Origin: Agromyces laixinhei
GTDB taxonomy: Bacteria > Actinomycetota > Actinomycetes > Actinomycetales > Microbacteriaceae
Reading direction: 5' to 3'
NCBI RefSeq assembly: GCF_006337065.1
Contig: NZ_CP040872.1
Span: 3,373,204 to 3,437,203, forward strand
DNA length: 64,000 nt
Shown here one piece after another: positions 1 to 8,991 of the stretch. Below the pieces are notes generated by a model, which was given only the letters and a program-made list of their open reading frames with translations, had not been told where the DNA came from and searched no databases. The position numbers and the translations under genes were made by a program. Position 1 is the first letter of the stretch; each line of letters starts with the position of its first letter.

Positions 1-1
1 C

Positions 2-3000
2 CAGAGCGCCCAGTGGCGGGTGCTGCCGGCCGGAGCTCTCAACCCGATCGCCGGCTGGACCGGCGCCGCGCCGAACACCACCCTGGCGACCGATCGCGCG
101 ATCGATCCATCCGCCCAGCATGAATACCTGCTTGCGGTGACCTACACGATCGCCGACGGCACCTCGTTCGCACCGGGCGGCCCGCTCGACTGCGACGCGA
201 CCTCCGCGAACCGGGCGTTCCTGAACAAGGCCACGCTGAACAGCGAGACCGACAGGTACGCCTGTGCCGAACCTGCGAAGCCGACCTTCTCGAAGGTGGC
301 CGACGGGGCGACCCCGGTCGTCGGCAACGACGGGCAATGGGATGTCTCGTACCAGCTGACGGTGAGCAACCCGTCGAGTTCGCAGCTCTACTACGACCTG
401 AACGATACGCCGGTCATGCCGCCGAACGTCACGCTCGTCTCGGGCCCGACGATCACCGCGTGGTCAACGCCGCCGGGCGAGACGGCGCTGCCGATCGAAA
501 ACATGGCGATCGCCCCGAACTCCGCACATGAGTTCACCGTGACGGTGCGCGTCGAGGTCTCTCCGGCCGCGACATCCGGCGACCTCACCTGTGACGGCGA
601 ACCCGGATCGGGCATCGTCAACGGCGCCGTCGTGACCTCGAGTGGTCAGACGATCCCCGATGAGGACTGCGTGAGCATTCCCCTGCCGAACATCAAGCAC
701 ACCAAGACCGTGTCGAGTGTGAGCCAGAACCCCGACGGCACCTGGAACATCGAGTACACGATCACGGTGAATGACCCGGGCACCGTGCCCGGTCTGTACA
801 CGCTTCGTGACGCGACCGCGTTCGGCCCCGGCATCACCTACGACCCGGCCGACGCGAGCGTGACCGGCCCGGGCGACGTGAATGCGAACTGGAACGGCAC
901 GACCGACACACTCATCGTCGAGAACAACCCCATGGAACCGCCCTTGACGCACTACTTCACCGTGACGATCGAGAACATCTCGGTCGCCGAGGGCGTCATC
1001 GGCACGTCGCCTGCCGGCACCTGCCCGGCACCGGGCAGTGACGACGACCGCGCGTTCAACAACGTGGCGGGCCTGCTCGCGGGTGGCGTGACGACGAACG
1101 CCACGGCGTGCGAGTTCCCGACCATCCCGACACCCACGAAGTCGGGAGCGACCTCGCAGCAGCAGCCCGACAGCACGTGGAACGTGAGCTACACGATCAC
1201 GGTCGACAACAGCGACGGCAAGGCGGGCTACTACGCGCTGACCGACGCGCCGCTGTGGGATGACGCGACGGTCACGATCAACTCCTGGACGGTGACGAGC
1301 GACCAGCTCGATCCCGACATCAGCGGGCCGTTCACCGACGGCGTGATCGTGCCGACGAGTGCCCAGATGCCGATCGCTGCGGGCGCGACGCACACTTACG
1401 CGGTCGTGTTCAACGTGAGCCTGCCCGGTGTGGTGCCACCCTCGGTGAAGGAGTGCGCGACCGACTTCGCACCCGGCAAGGGCTTCGTCAACGAGGTGCA
1501 GCTCTTCAGCGGCAACGACACGCGCGACGACCGCGACTGCGTTCCGATGACGGATGCCGGTGTGCCGACCGTCGTGAAGGGCGATCCCGAGACCACCCAG
1601 GGCGCCGACGGAGTCTGGACCATGAAGTACACCGTCACGGTCACGGGCAACCCGACGTACGTGACGAAGTACTCGCTCAGCGACGACCTGCAGTTCGGCG
1701 GCGCGATCGACATTCAGACGGCCGCATGGAAGCGCACGGCACCGCCGGGAGCATCGGGATCGTGGACCGACGGACAGTTCGGCACCCCGCAGACGCTCGC
1801 CACCGATCGCACGATCGACGCCGGAGCGGTGGAGACGTACGTCGTCACCGTGACGGCGCTCGTCGACCCCGCCGCGTTCGACGACCCGTCGACGAACACG
1901 TGCCAGCCGAGCGACCAGACGCCGAACGTCGGCTTCCTGAACGCGGCGACGCTGACCTCGAGCGGCATGCCGCAGACCGACACGGGCTGTGCCACTCCGG
2001 CCGAGCCGGACTTCACCAAGGTCGCGAACCAGGCGCTCACGAAGGTGGGCGACAACTGGAAGGTCACGTACACGCTGACCGCCGAGAACACGCACCCGAC
2101 CCAGTCGCTCGTGTACGACCTGACCGACACGCCCGCCTTCTCGAGCGGCGTCACCGTCGTCAGCCGCACGGTGACGAGCGCGGATGCCCCGGTGAACCCC
2201 GCCTGGAACACGCTGCCGCCGACGACCCCCGTCGTGGCGAGCGACGTGGTGCTGCCGGGCGGCGACACTGACGTGTTCACGGTCGAGGTGGTCTTCTCGG
2301 TGAACGTCACCGAGGACACGAGCACCTTCAACTGCTCGGCCGAAGGAGGCGGTGATGGCCTCTTCAACACGGCCACGCTGATCTCCGGCGGCGACTACCC
2401 CGGCGACGACTGCGTCGACATCCCCGTCAAGGTCATCGTCGACAAGTACTGGGTGATCAACGGCGGTGAGCCGATCCCCGAGGGTCAGCAGCCGGAAGGC
2501 CTCGTGGCCGAACTCGAACTCACCCCGTTGCCCGACGGCAGCGCGCCCGAATGGGGCGAGGCCGAAGACGGGTATGAGGCCGGCGGCCACGTCGACATCG
2601 GCGAATCGCTGCAGGTGACCATCGACGGTTGCGAGTTCGCGCGCTCTGCCGGCCTCGGCGAGCACGCGCTGCCCGCATCGGTCAATGAGTTCGACGTGAC
2701 CAACTACGTCGACTGCGCCCAGACGCTGAACCTCGAGAAGGTCGTGCACAACAACCACGGCGGCAACGGTGAAGCAGTCGACTGGACCCTCACCGCGACC
2801 GCGGAGGGTGCCGACGACCCGACCGTCAGCGGTGAAGGCACGGCGACGGGTGACGTGGACCTCGATGTGACGTACACCCTCGACGAGACCAGCACCGTCT
2901 GGAACAGCGACCAGTACAAGGTCGCCGCGACGTGGAGCTGCACCAGCCCGCAGGGCGAGGATGCGTTCACGCTCAACGCGCCGGGGGGCAAGACCGCCGA

Positions 3001-4393
3001 GCTCACGATCGACGAGCTCGGTGCGACCGTGGACTGCGAGATCGTGAACGAGGACATCGCGCCGACGCTCACGCTCGAGAAGTTCGTGGAGCCCGAGAAC
3101 GTGCTGGCCGATCCCGAGGATTGGAACCTCTTCGCGACCGATCCCGAAGCCGAGCGCGTCGTCGAGGGCCTCGGCGGTGCGACCGGTGAGATCGAGGCCG
3201 GTGTCGTCTACACCCTCGGCGAGGAGGCAGCACCCGACTTCCCCTACGCCGAGCTGTTCTCGACGATCGGGTGGTACTGCTCCGTCGATGACGGGCCGAG
3301 CGAGGCGTCGAGCTTCGTGAACGCCGGACCGGGCGACGACGTCTACTGCTCCATCACGAACACGGCGATCCCCGTCGACCCGCTGGTCACGAAGACGCTC
3401 ACGTCGATCGAGCAGGCGCCCGACGGCACATGGGATCTGGAGTACCGCGTGACGGTGCAGAACCCGAGCGAGGTTCTCCCGATCGAGTACGACCTCGACG
3501 ACACGCTGTACTTCGGTGAAGGCATCGTCGTCAACGATGCCGCAGCGTCCGGCCCCGGAAACGACGACGACGCCTGGAACGGCGAGACCGAAACCGACCT
3601 CGCCATCGACCAGGTGGTCGTGCCCGAGAGCACCGACGTCTACACGATCGCCGTCAACGCGACGGTGACGGCGACGGCGTGGTCGGAAGACGGCGTCTCG
3701 TGCGACGAGAACTGGTTCACCGACGGCGGCTTCCGCAACACGGCGACGCTCTCGTGGGGCAGCGACGGCGACGTCACGGTGCTGGCCGACGGAAGCGGTT
3801 CCACCTCGGCGAGCGTCTGTGCCGAGCCGGGTCGTGCCGACGTCGTCAAGACGAGCCTCGGCACGGCGACGAAGAACAGTGACGGCACGTACACCGTGTC
3901 GTACGAGATCGTCGTCAGCAACCCGAGCGAGCACGATCTGTACTACGACCTGCGCGACGACCCGTGGTTCGCGCCGGGCACCTCGATCGTGAACCAGTCG
4001 GCGACGTTCAACGGAACGCCGATCGGCGGTTGGACGTCGGCCCAGCCGCTCGCCGAAGATCGTGTGATCGACGCGGCCGACGGGTCGCCCACGCAGCATG
4101 TCTACGTGGTGACCTTCAGGGTCGACGTCAGGAACGCGACGAACGGCATGCTCGCGAAGTGCGCGCACCCCGGCACGGGGCTGTACAACACGGCGGTGCT
4201 CGTGAACGGCACGCTCGACTCCACCTCGAGCGCGTGCGAGCCGTTCACGCCGATCGTGAAGCCGACGCCGCCGGCGCCCTCGAGCATCGCCTCGACCGGC
4301 TTCGGCAACGGTTCGCTCATCTGGATCGTCGCCGGGCTCCTCGGCATCGGGGCGCTCCTGCTGCTCCTGGCCCGGCGCCGCAGGGCCAGGTAG
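2..4393 (+). CDS. Giant repeat-built surface protein, sortase-anchored (5' end outside window)
   Basis: The frame is open from base 2, so the true start lies upstream; 1464 codons are present. The protein is a string of about 150-residue beta-rich units resembling DUF11/isopeptide adhesin repeats, each starting near a K-x-(10)-DGTW-x-(V/I)-x-Y-x-(I/V)-T-V block and ending with a conserved Cys pair around an N-x-A-x-L motif. Residues about 800-1115 (counted from the Met codon at base 20) differ and look like SpaA/CNA-B-type spacer domains. The C terminus has a Pro-rich linker, the sequence IASTG, a hydrophobic helix and RRRRAR, a cell-wall sorting signal of the LAXTG type recognised by class E sortases in actinobacteria. 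It is likely an exported stalk or adhesin. There are no catalytic motifs and the ligand is unknown. A hairpin terminator follows. Confidence 0.85.
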   Translation, partial: QSAQWRVLPAGALNPIAGWTGAAPNTTLATDRAIDPSAQHEYLLAVTYTIADGTSFAPGGPLDCDATSANRAFLNKATLNSETDRYACAEPAKPTFSKVADGATPVVGNDGQWDVSYQLTVSNPSSSQLYYDLNDTPVMPPNVTLVSGPTITAWSTPPGETALPIENMAIAPNSAHEFTVTVRVEVSPAATSGDLTCDGEPGSGIVNGAVVTSSGQTIPDEDCVSIPLPNIKHTKTVSSVSQNPDGTWNIEYTITVNDPGTVPGLYTLRDATAFGPGITYDPADASVTGPGDVNANWNGTTDTLIVENNPMEPPLTHYFTVTIENISVAEGVIGTSPAGTCPAPGSDDDRAFNNVAGLLAGGVTTNATACEFPTIPTPTKSGATSQQQPDSTWNVSYTITVDNSDGKAGYYALTDAPLWDDATVTINSWTVTSDQLDPDISGPFTDGVIVPTSAQMPIAAGATHTYAVVFNVSLPGVVPPSVKECATDFAPGKGFVNEVQLFSGNDTRDDRDCVPMTDAGVPTVVKGDPETTQGADGVWTMKYTVTVTGNPTYVTKYSLSDDLQFGGAIDIQTAAWKRTAPPGASGSWTDGQFGTPQTLATDRTIDAGAVETYVVTVTALVDPAAFDDPSTNTCQPSDQTPNVGFLNAATLTSSGMPQTDTGCATPAEPDFTKVANQALTKVGDNWKVTYTLTAENTHPTQSLVYDLTDTPAFSSGVTVVSRTVTSADAPVNPAWNTLPPTTPVVASDVVLPGGDTDVFTVEVVFSVNVTEDTSTFNCSAEGGGDGLFNTATLISGGDYPGDDCVDIPVKVIVDKYWVINGGEPIPEGQQPEGLVAELELTPLPDGSAPEWGEAEDGYEAGGHVDIGESLQVTIDGCEFARSAGLGEHALPASVNEFDVTNYVDCAQTLNLEKVVHNNHGGNGEAVDWTLTATAEGADDPTVSGEGTATGDVDLDVTYTLDETSTVWNSDQYKVAATWSCTSPQGEDAFTLNAPGGKTAELTIDELGATVDCEIVNEDIAPTLTLEKFVEPENVLADPEDWNLFATDPEAERVVEGLGGATGEIEAGVVYTLGEEAAPDFPYAELFSTIGWYCSVDDGPSEASSFVNAGPGDDVYCSITNTAIPVDPLVTKTLTSIEQAPDGTWDLEYRVTVQNPSEVLPIEYDLDDTLYFGEGIVVNDAAASGPGNDDDAWNGETETDLAIDQVVVPESTDVYTIAVNATVTATAWSEDGVSCDENWFTDGGFRNTATLSWGSDGDVTVLADGSGSTSASVCAEPGRADVVKTSLGTATKNSDGTYTVSYEIVVSNPSEHDLYYDLRDDPWFAPGTSIVNQSATFNGTPIGGWTSAQPLAEDRVIDAADGSPTQHVYVVTFRVDVRNATNGMLAKCAHPGTGLYNTAVLVNGTLDSTSSACEPFTPIVKPTPPAPSSIASTGFGNGSLIWIVAGLLGIGALLLLLARRRRAR

Positions 4394-4406
4394 GGGGCGC
4401 GGCCCA

Positions 4407-4465
4407 CACGACGAAGCTCCCCTCCGCGACATCCGAAAGATGCCTCGGCGGGGAGCTTCGTCGTG
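4407..4465. terminator. Bidirectional hairpin terminator
   Basis: Perfect 16-bp inverted repeat: CACGACGAAGCTCCCC at 4407-4422 and its complement at 4450-4465, with a 27-base loop. It lies between the convergent surface-protein gene and the ABC permease gene, whose stop is at 4470, so it can serve both strands. Confidence 0.75.
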
Positions 4466-4469
4466 GGGC

Positions 4470-5234
4470 TCAGCTGACCTTGCGGCGGTAGATGACGATC
4501 GCCCAGGCGTAGGCCACCCCGAGGATTCCGACGAGCCAGGCGAGGGCGATCCAGATGTCGCTGCCGACCGGTTCGCCGGCGAACAGCGCGCGCATGCTGT
4601 TCACGATCGAGGTCGCAGGCTGGTTCTCGGCGAACCAGGCGACCGGCGCCGGCATCGTGTCGGTCGGCACGAACGCCGAGCTGATGAACGGCAGGAAGAT
4701 CAGCGGGTAGCTGAACGCGCTCGCGCCGTCGACCGTCTTCGCCGAGAGCCCGGCGATCACGGCGAGCCAGGTCAGCGCGAGGGTGAACAGCGTCAGGATG
4801 CCGGCGACGGCGAGCCAGGCGCCGACGGATGCCCCGGTGCGGAACCCCATGATCAGTGCGACGCCGATCACGATGGCGATCGAGACCAGGTTCGAGACGA
4901 GGGAGGTGAGCACGTGTGCCCAGAGCACGCTCGACCTCGCGACCGGCATCGACTGGAATCGCTCGAAGATGCCGCCCTGCAGGTCGAGGAAGAGCCGGTA
5001 GGCGGTGTAGGCCACACCCGATGCGATCGTGATGAGCAGGATGCCGGGGAGCATGTAGTCGATGTACGACTCGCTGGATCCGGTGTTGATCGCGCCGCCC
5101 AGCACGTAGGTGAACAGCAGCATCATCGCGATCGGCATGACCGCGGTGGTGATGATCGTGTCGGGGCTGCGCAGGATGTGGGTCAGAGATCGGCCGGTGA
5201 GCGCTCGGGTGTCGGCCAGAACGTGGGTGGTCAT
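4470..5234 (-). CDS. ABC-2 type exporter permease (DrrB-like)
   Basis: A 254-residue integral membrane protein with about six hydrophobic segments and the ABC-2 permease layout seen in daunorubicin-resistance DrrB-type exporters. Near residues 130-150 it has the cytoplasmic-loop and membrane pattern typical of the family. Its start overlaps the stop of the ATPase gene by 4 bp (ATGA at 5231-5234), so the two are translationally coupled and should form one transporter. The substrate (drug, lipid or peptide) cannot be read from the sequence. It is the last gene of a four-gene operon that begins with a ribbon-helix-helix regulator. Confidence 0.88.
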   Translation of the reverse strand: MTTHVLADTRALTGRSLTHILRSPDTIITTAVMPIAMMLLFTYVLGGAINTGSSESYIDYMLPGILLITIASGVAYTAYRLFLDLQGGIFERFQSMPVARSSVLWAHVLTSLVSNLVSIAIVIGVALIMGFRTGASVGAWLAVAGILTLFTLALTWLAVIAGLSAKTVDGASAFSYPLIFLPFISSAFVPTDTMPAPVAWFAENQPATSIVNSMRALFAGEPVGSDIWIALAWLVGILGVAYAWAIVIYRRKVS

Positions 5235-6037
5235 GATGCCTCTTTCAGTTCGTCGCCGGTCTGCCCGACGACGGCGAGGAAGACCTCTTCGAGCGTCGGC
5301 TGCTTCTCGACGTATTCGACCGTCGCGGCCGGAAGGAGTTGCTTGAGTTCGGCGAGGGTGCCGTTCTGGATGATGGTGCCCTCGTGCAGGATCGCGATGC
5401 GATCGGCGAGCTGTTCGGCCTCGTCGAGGTACTGGGTGGTGAGCAGCACGGTCGTGCCGAGGTCAGCGAGCCTCCTGATGGTCTGCCACACCTCGATGCG
5501 CGCCTGCGGGTCGAGGCCGGTCGTCGGCTCGTCGAGGAAGATGACCGGCGGCTTGCCGATCAGGCTCATCGCGATGTCGAGCCGGCGGCGCATGCCGCCC
5601 GAGTAGGTCGCCGCCTTGCGGCCCCCGGCCTCGGTGAGCGAGAAGCCCGCGAGCAGCTCGTCGGCGATGCCGCCCGGGTTCTTCAGGTGGCGCAGCTTCG
5701 CGATGAGCACGAGGTTCTCGCGCCCGGTGAGCACTTCATCGACGGCGGCGAACTGGCCGGTCAGGCTGATCGACTCCCGCACCTCGCCGGGTTCGGCGGC
5801 GACGTCGAGGCCGGCGACCGTCGCCGTGCCCGCGTCGGCCTTCGCGAGCGTCGAGAGGATGCGGACGAGCGTCGTCTTGCCCGCGCCGTTCGAGCCGAGC
5901 AGGGCGAAGATGCTGCCCGGCGCGACCTCGAAGTCGACGCCCCGGAGCACATGCAGGTCGTCGAACGACTTCTCGATGCCCTGCACGCGGATCGCCGGCT
6001 CGCGGCTATGGGTGGATGTTGCTGTCGTGGAGTTCAT
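5231..6037 (-). CDS. ABC exporter ATP-binding protein (DrrA-like)
   Basis: 268 residues. Walker A is GSNGAGKTT, the signature is YSGGMRRR, Walker B is VIFLDEPTTGLDP, and a switch histidine is replaced by Gln in LLTTQYLDEAE, as in many DrrA-type exporters. The C-terminal extension (QPTLEEVFLAVVG) is the DrrA-type tail involved in contact with the permease. The frame stays open upstream to 7195, but the start at 6037 is chosen because GAAGGGA precedes it and because the upstream extension is opposite the DUF4097 gene and lacks family similarity. It is coupled to the permease by ATGA. Confidence 0.9.
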   Translation of the reverse strand: MNSTTATSTHSREPAIRVQGIEKSFDDLHVLRGVDFEVAPGSIFALLGSNGAGKTTLVRILSTLAKADAGTATVAGLDVAAEPGEVRESISLTGQFAAVDEVLTGRENLVLIAKLRHLKNPGGIADELLAGFSLTEAGGRKAATYSGGMRRRLDIAMSLIGKPPVIFLDEPTTGLDPQARIEVWQTIRRLADLGTTVLLTTQYLDEAEQLADRIAILHEGTIIQNGTLAELKQLLPAATVEYVEKQPTLEEVFLAVVGQTGDELKEAS

Positions 6038-6072
6038 TGGTGTCGATCCCTTCGTATTCGTGGTGCCCGAGC

Positions 6073-6924
6073 TCAGCGGGCACGCGTGATGTCGATGTCG
6101 CCCGACCGGGTGCGGGCGCGCACGGCCACGTTCCGGCCGTTCGCGTCGGGAGCGGCGTCGCCGTCGAGCTCGTTGTGTACGCGCCCGTCTTTCGAGGCCA
6201 GGTCGAGCCAGGCTGGCACGCCCGGCCGGATACCGACGTCGATCTGGCCGAAGCCGCTCTCGACCTCGATCGAGCCGCTCGAGACCTCGCGGAGTCTGAT
6301 GGCGCCGTATGCGGTCTTGGCCGCCACGGAGCCCTGCGCCGTCGTGATCTCGAGGTCGCCGTAGGAGAGCCTGGCGTCGAGGTCGCCCGCGGACTCCCCG
6401 ACCGTGACGGCGCCGTACGACGCCTTGAGCGTCGCGTCTCCGCCGACCGACCCGATGCGGATCTGTCCGTGGTCGGTCGTGACCTCGACGTCGCCCTCGG
6501 CCGCGCCGAGGTTCACGCTGCCGTGGCCGGCCCGCACCCACAGGTCGCCCGTGGTCTCGAGGTCGACCGCACCGGTCGATGACTTGATGCGGGTGGCCCC
6601 GAGGCGGCCGACCGCGTGCACCGCGCCGACGGCGATCTCGGCGGTGAGGCGCGACTCGGCCGGCAGTTCGACCAGCACGTCGACCGAGTCGGTCGGGCCG
6701 GGTCCGATCCAGCTGAGCCTCGGTCGCGGGCCGATGACGGTGACTCGCTTGCCGTCGAAGTCGACCTTCGTCTCGTCGACACCGCGGTGGTCGATCGCAC
6801 TCGCCCGGTTGCTCGGCGAGACGGTCACGACGGTGTCGGCGCGGTCGCCGGCGACGACGTCGATGCGGCCGACCTGCAGATTGATCGCGAGGTCGATCGG
6901 GTTCGGGGTGGAGTAGGTGGGCAT
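6073..6924 (-). CDS. DUF4097 family beta-helix-like protein
   Basis: 283 residues made of short repeating strands with motifs such as G-x-V-x-(A/L)-x-(T/S)-x-x-G-x-(I/V), typical of the DUF4097 adhesin-like family, a right-handed beta-solenoid. No signal peptide or membrane segment is visible, so it is probably cytoplasmic. The start at 6924 has GGGAGG eight bases upstream. DUF4097 genes are often next to ABC-2 exporters or anti-sigma/PspC-type stress genes, and here the gene sits between the regulator and the ABC ATPase, 35 bp from the latter. A sensor or adaptor role for the exporter is an inference; the molecular function of the family is unknown. Confidence 0.82.
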   Translation of the reverse strand: MPTYSTPNPIDLAINLQVGRIDVVAGDRADTVVTVSPSNRASAIDHRGVDETKVDFDGKRVTVIGPRPRLSWIGPGPTDSVDVLVELPAESRLTAEIAVGAVHAVGRLGATRIKSSTGAVDLETTGDLWVRAGHGSVNLGAAEGDVEVTTDHGQIRIGSVGGDATLKASYGAVTVGESAGDLDARLSYGDLEITTAQGSVAAKTAYGAIRLREVSSGSIEVESGFGQIDVGIRPGVPAWLDLASKDGRVHNELDGDAAPDANGRNVAVRARTRSGDIDITRAR

Positions 6925-6995
6925 GCTGGCGCCTCCCTTTCTGGGTGGGGTTCTGATCGGTCTGGTTGCTGCGCGGTGGTCTGGTGTGTTGCCGG

Positions 6996-7484
6996 CTATC
7001 GCGCCCAGCCGGCGAAGTCGTTGCCGGTGCGCAGCGAGCGCTGCGCGGATCGTCGTTGCTTGGGTTGGAGGGCCGCCGCGACGGCGCGGACGAGCCAGGT
7101 GTTGACCGACAGCCCGTCGGCCGCCGCCGCCTCGTCGACCCTCGCCTTGAGGGCATCCGGCAGGCGGAGTGTGGTGCGTGACGTGCTCGCGTCATCGAAG
7201 TCGGCCGGAGCGGCCGGCCGCTCGTCGGTGTCGGACTCCGATGCCGACTGGGTCACGACGAACTCGACCTCTCGGCCGCGAAGCCGCAGGTCGACCGAGC
7301 CGGGGGCGAGCTCACGCGTGATCTCACCTGCGGCGGCCGACAGTGCGTCGAGCAGCACGAGCCGGGTCGCAGCGTCGAGTCCGCCGGCGATGCGCTCGGC
7401 CACGGCGCGGGCTTCGTCGGTGCTGTTCTCTGCTGCGTCGACGAGCTGCCGCTGCAGTTCGGTCACGTACTGTCCGAGTTCCAT
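6996..7484 (-). CDS. Ribbon-helix-helix (HicB/CopG-like) transcriptional regulator
   Basis: 162 residues. The C-terminal third (about 115-150) has the RHH pattern TTLRLPDALKARVDEAA followed by DGLSVNTWLVRAV, as in HicB/Arc-type DNA-binding domains. The N-terminal part is helical (LQRQLVDAAENS, LDALSAAAGEI) and may mediate oligomerisation. The frame continues 25 codons upstream, but the ATG at 7484 is preferred: the extension is low-complexity and lies over a set of repeated operator-like half-sites. No HicA toxin gene is adjacent, so it is more likely a stand-alone operon repressor than an antitoxin. It is the first gene of the RHH-DUF4097-ABC operon and probably regulates it. Confidence 0.75.
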   Translation of the reverse strand: MELGQYVTELQRQLVDAAENSTDEARAVAERIAGGLDAATRLVLLDALSAAAGEITRELAPGSVDLRLRGREVEFVVTQSASESDTDERPAAPADFDDASTSRTTLRLPDALKARVDEAAAADGLSVNTWLVRAVAAALQPKQRRSAQRSLRTGNDFAGWAR

Positions 7485-7543
7485 GACACCATGGTGACAC
7501 CACTGTGACGTCGTGTCAAGCGATCTGACACCATTTTGGTGTC
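7484..7543. promoter_or_regulatory. Operator cluster overlapping the RHH gene start
   Basis: TGACACCA occurs three times in the same orientation (7484-7491, 7495-7502, 7526-7533). The first two enclose the perfect palindrome CACCATGGTG (7487-7496). The third forms a perfect inverted repeat GACACCA-TTT-TGGTGTC (7527-7543). RHH proteins typically bind arrays of short half-sites. Because the array starts at the ATG, binding would cover the promoter and start of the operon, which predicts autorepression. Confidence 0.65.
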
Positions 7544-7636
7544 GTGGCGGGCGGTCCATTCCAGCGACTCTGGCGTTGATGCTGCTGACGCATCAGCATG
7601 CGAGTCATGGGCGGGGGCTGAGGTGCCGCGCTCCAG

Positions 7637-7732
7637 TCACAGCAGACGACGCGCGTTCGCCCATACCGTGAGCTCGTGCCGGCTCGAGAGCTGGAGCTTG
7701 CGAAGCGAGAGCGCGAGAAAGCGCGTTGCGGG
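7637..7732 (-). pseudogene. Possible remnant of a LuxR-type regulator C terminus
   Basis: About 31 codons before a stop at 7637 read like the last helices of a LuxR-family HTH domain (SLRKLQLSSRHELTVWANAR; compare the usual RKL-x-(L/V)-x-S-R-x-x-L pattern). No helix-turn-helix core or start precedes it in this frame: upstream it runs into the antisense of murB. It lies in the 303-base gap between the RHH start and the murB stop, which otherwise shows only the operator above. It could be chance similarity. Confidence 0.35.
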
Positions 7733-7787
7733 CACGGATGCCGCGGCGCGCCGGATCACTTCGGCGGCGGGCACGGCAGAGCCGGTG

Positions 7788-8990
7788 CTACAACTCGACA
7801 CCCACGAGCACGGGCTCGGGCCGCAGCACGATGCCGAACTCGGCCTGCACCCGGCTCTGCACGTACCTCGCGAGCGACGCGATCTCGTCGGCCGTCGCGC
7901 CGCCGCGGTTCGTGAGCGCGAGCGTGTGCTTCGACGAGATCGCCGCACGCGAGCCCGGCAGTGCGAACCCGCGACGGATGCCCGAGCGCTCGATGAGCCA
8001 CGCGGCCGAGAGCTTCACGAGCGGCTCGGCGTCGACGTCTCCGAGCACTGAGACGTCATCGCCGAACGCCTCGACTTCGGCCTGATGCGCGAGGAACGCA
8101 TCGAGCGGCGACTCCGACGCGAGCGAGGCGAGCGGCGTCACCTCGTCGGGCGCCTCCGGCGCGACGTACCAGCGGGGCGCCGCGGCGGGCAGCGAGCGGG
8201 CGACGTGCTCGCCCACGATCGGGTTCGTGAAGAACGATCCGGCGCTCACCGAGTCGGCGTCGTCCGGGTCGAGCACCATTCCCTTCGAGGCACGCAGCGC
8301 GAGCACGCTCTCGCGTACCGCGGCGATGGCGACTCGGTCGCCCTGCTGCACCTCGAGCGCGTCGGCGAGCTGCCCATACGCGATCGGCTGACCGAGCGAC
8401 TCGCCGAGCACCGCGCGTTCGGCCGCGGTGTCGTGCAGCTCGAGTTCGACCGTCACGACGATGCCGGCGAGGCCCTGCTTCAGCACCGAGGTGCGGTAGC
8501 CGAGCTCGAGCTCGTCGGCGGTCATGCGGCGCGGCGCTTCGGCGCCCTCGTCGAGGAACTCGATCGCGACGAGGGTCGTCGAAAGTTCCTGCCCGTAGGC
8601 GCCGATGTTCTGCACGGGCGCGGCCCCTACAGATCCCGGGATGCCCGAGAGCGCCTCGATGCCCGAATATCCGTGTTCGACGGTCCACTCGACGAGGTCG
8701 TCCCACGTCTCGCCGGCCTGCACGCGCAGTCGAACGGATGCGCCGGCGTCCGCCTGCGCGGGCAACACCTCGATGCCGCGGGTGGCGACCCGGATCACGG
8801 TGCCCGCGAAGCCCTCGTCGCCCACGAGCAGGTTCGAGCCGCCGCCGAGGGCGAGCCACGCGTCATCCGTCGCCCAGGTCTCGGTTGCGAGGTCGACGAG
8901 GTCGCGCTGAGTCGTCGCGGTGACGAGCCGGCCGATCGGGCCGCCGACCTGCAGCGTCGTGAGATCGGCGAAACGGATGTCGCTGCTCAT
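7788..8990 (-). CDS. murB: UDP-N-acetylmuramate dehydrogenase
   Basis: 400 residues. It catalyses NADPH-dependent reduction of UDP-GlcNAc-enolpyruvate to UDP-MurNAc in the cytoplasm, a committed step of peptidoglycan synthesis. The FAD-binding half shows LQVGGP, LGGGSNLLV and the GIPGSVGAAPVQNIGAYGQE block. The active-site Ser is in SAGSFFTNP, and the C-terminal RPEPVLVG carries the catalytic Glu. The length is long compared with about 300-350 in many bacteria but usual for actinobacterial type I MurB. It starts 1 bp after the hadB stop, so it is co-transcribed with the two dehydratase-like genes, an arrangement conserved in actinobacteria. Confidence 0.95.
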   Translation of the reverse strand: MSSDIRFADLTTLQVGGPIGRLVTATTQRDLVDLATETWATDDAWLALGGGSNLLVGDEGFAGTVIRVATRGIEVLPAQADAGASVRLRVQAGETWDDLVEWTVEHGYSGIEALSGIPGSVGAAPVQNIGAYGQELSTTLVAIEFLDEGAEAPRRMTADELELGYRTSVLKQGLAGIVVTVELELHDTAAERAVLGESLGQPIAYGQLADALEVQQGDRVAIAAVRESVLALRASKGMVLDPDDADSVSAGSFFTNPIVGEHVARSLPAAAPRWYVAPEAPDEVTPLASLASESPLDAFLAHQAEVEAFGDDVSVLGDVDAEPLVKLSAAWLIERSGIRRGFALPGSRAAISSKHTLALTNRGGATADEIASLARYVQSRVQAEFGIVLRPEPVLVGVEL

Positions 8991-8991
8991 G

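Noticed and set aside
464..4432. 1322-codon open frame antisense to the surface protein
   Set aside because: It is Arg/Val/Asp-rich without domains, lies opposite a well-patterned repeat protein and follows from the GC-rich third positions of the coding strand.
6038..7195. N-terminal extension of the exporter ATPase to 654 residues
   Set aside because: The extension is Arg/Pro-rich shadow coding opposite the DUF4097 and RHH genes; the start at 6037 has a ribosome-binding site and family-like length.
6996..7484. HicAB toxin-antitoxin system
   Set aside because: Only the RHH-type partner is present; no HicA-like small RNase gene lies on either side.
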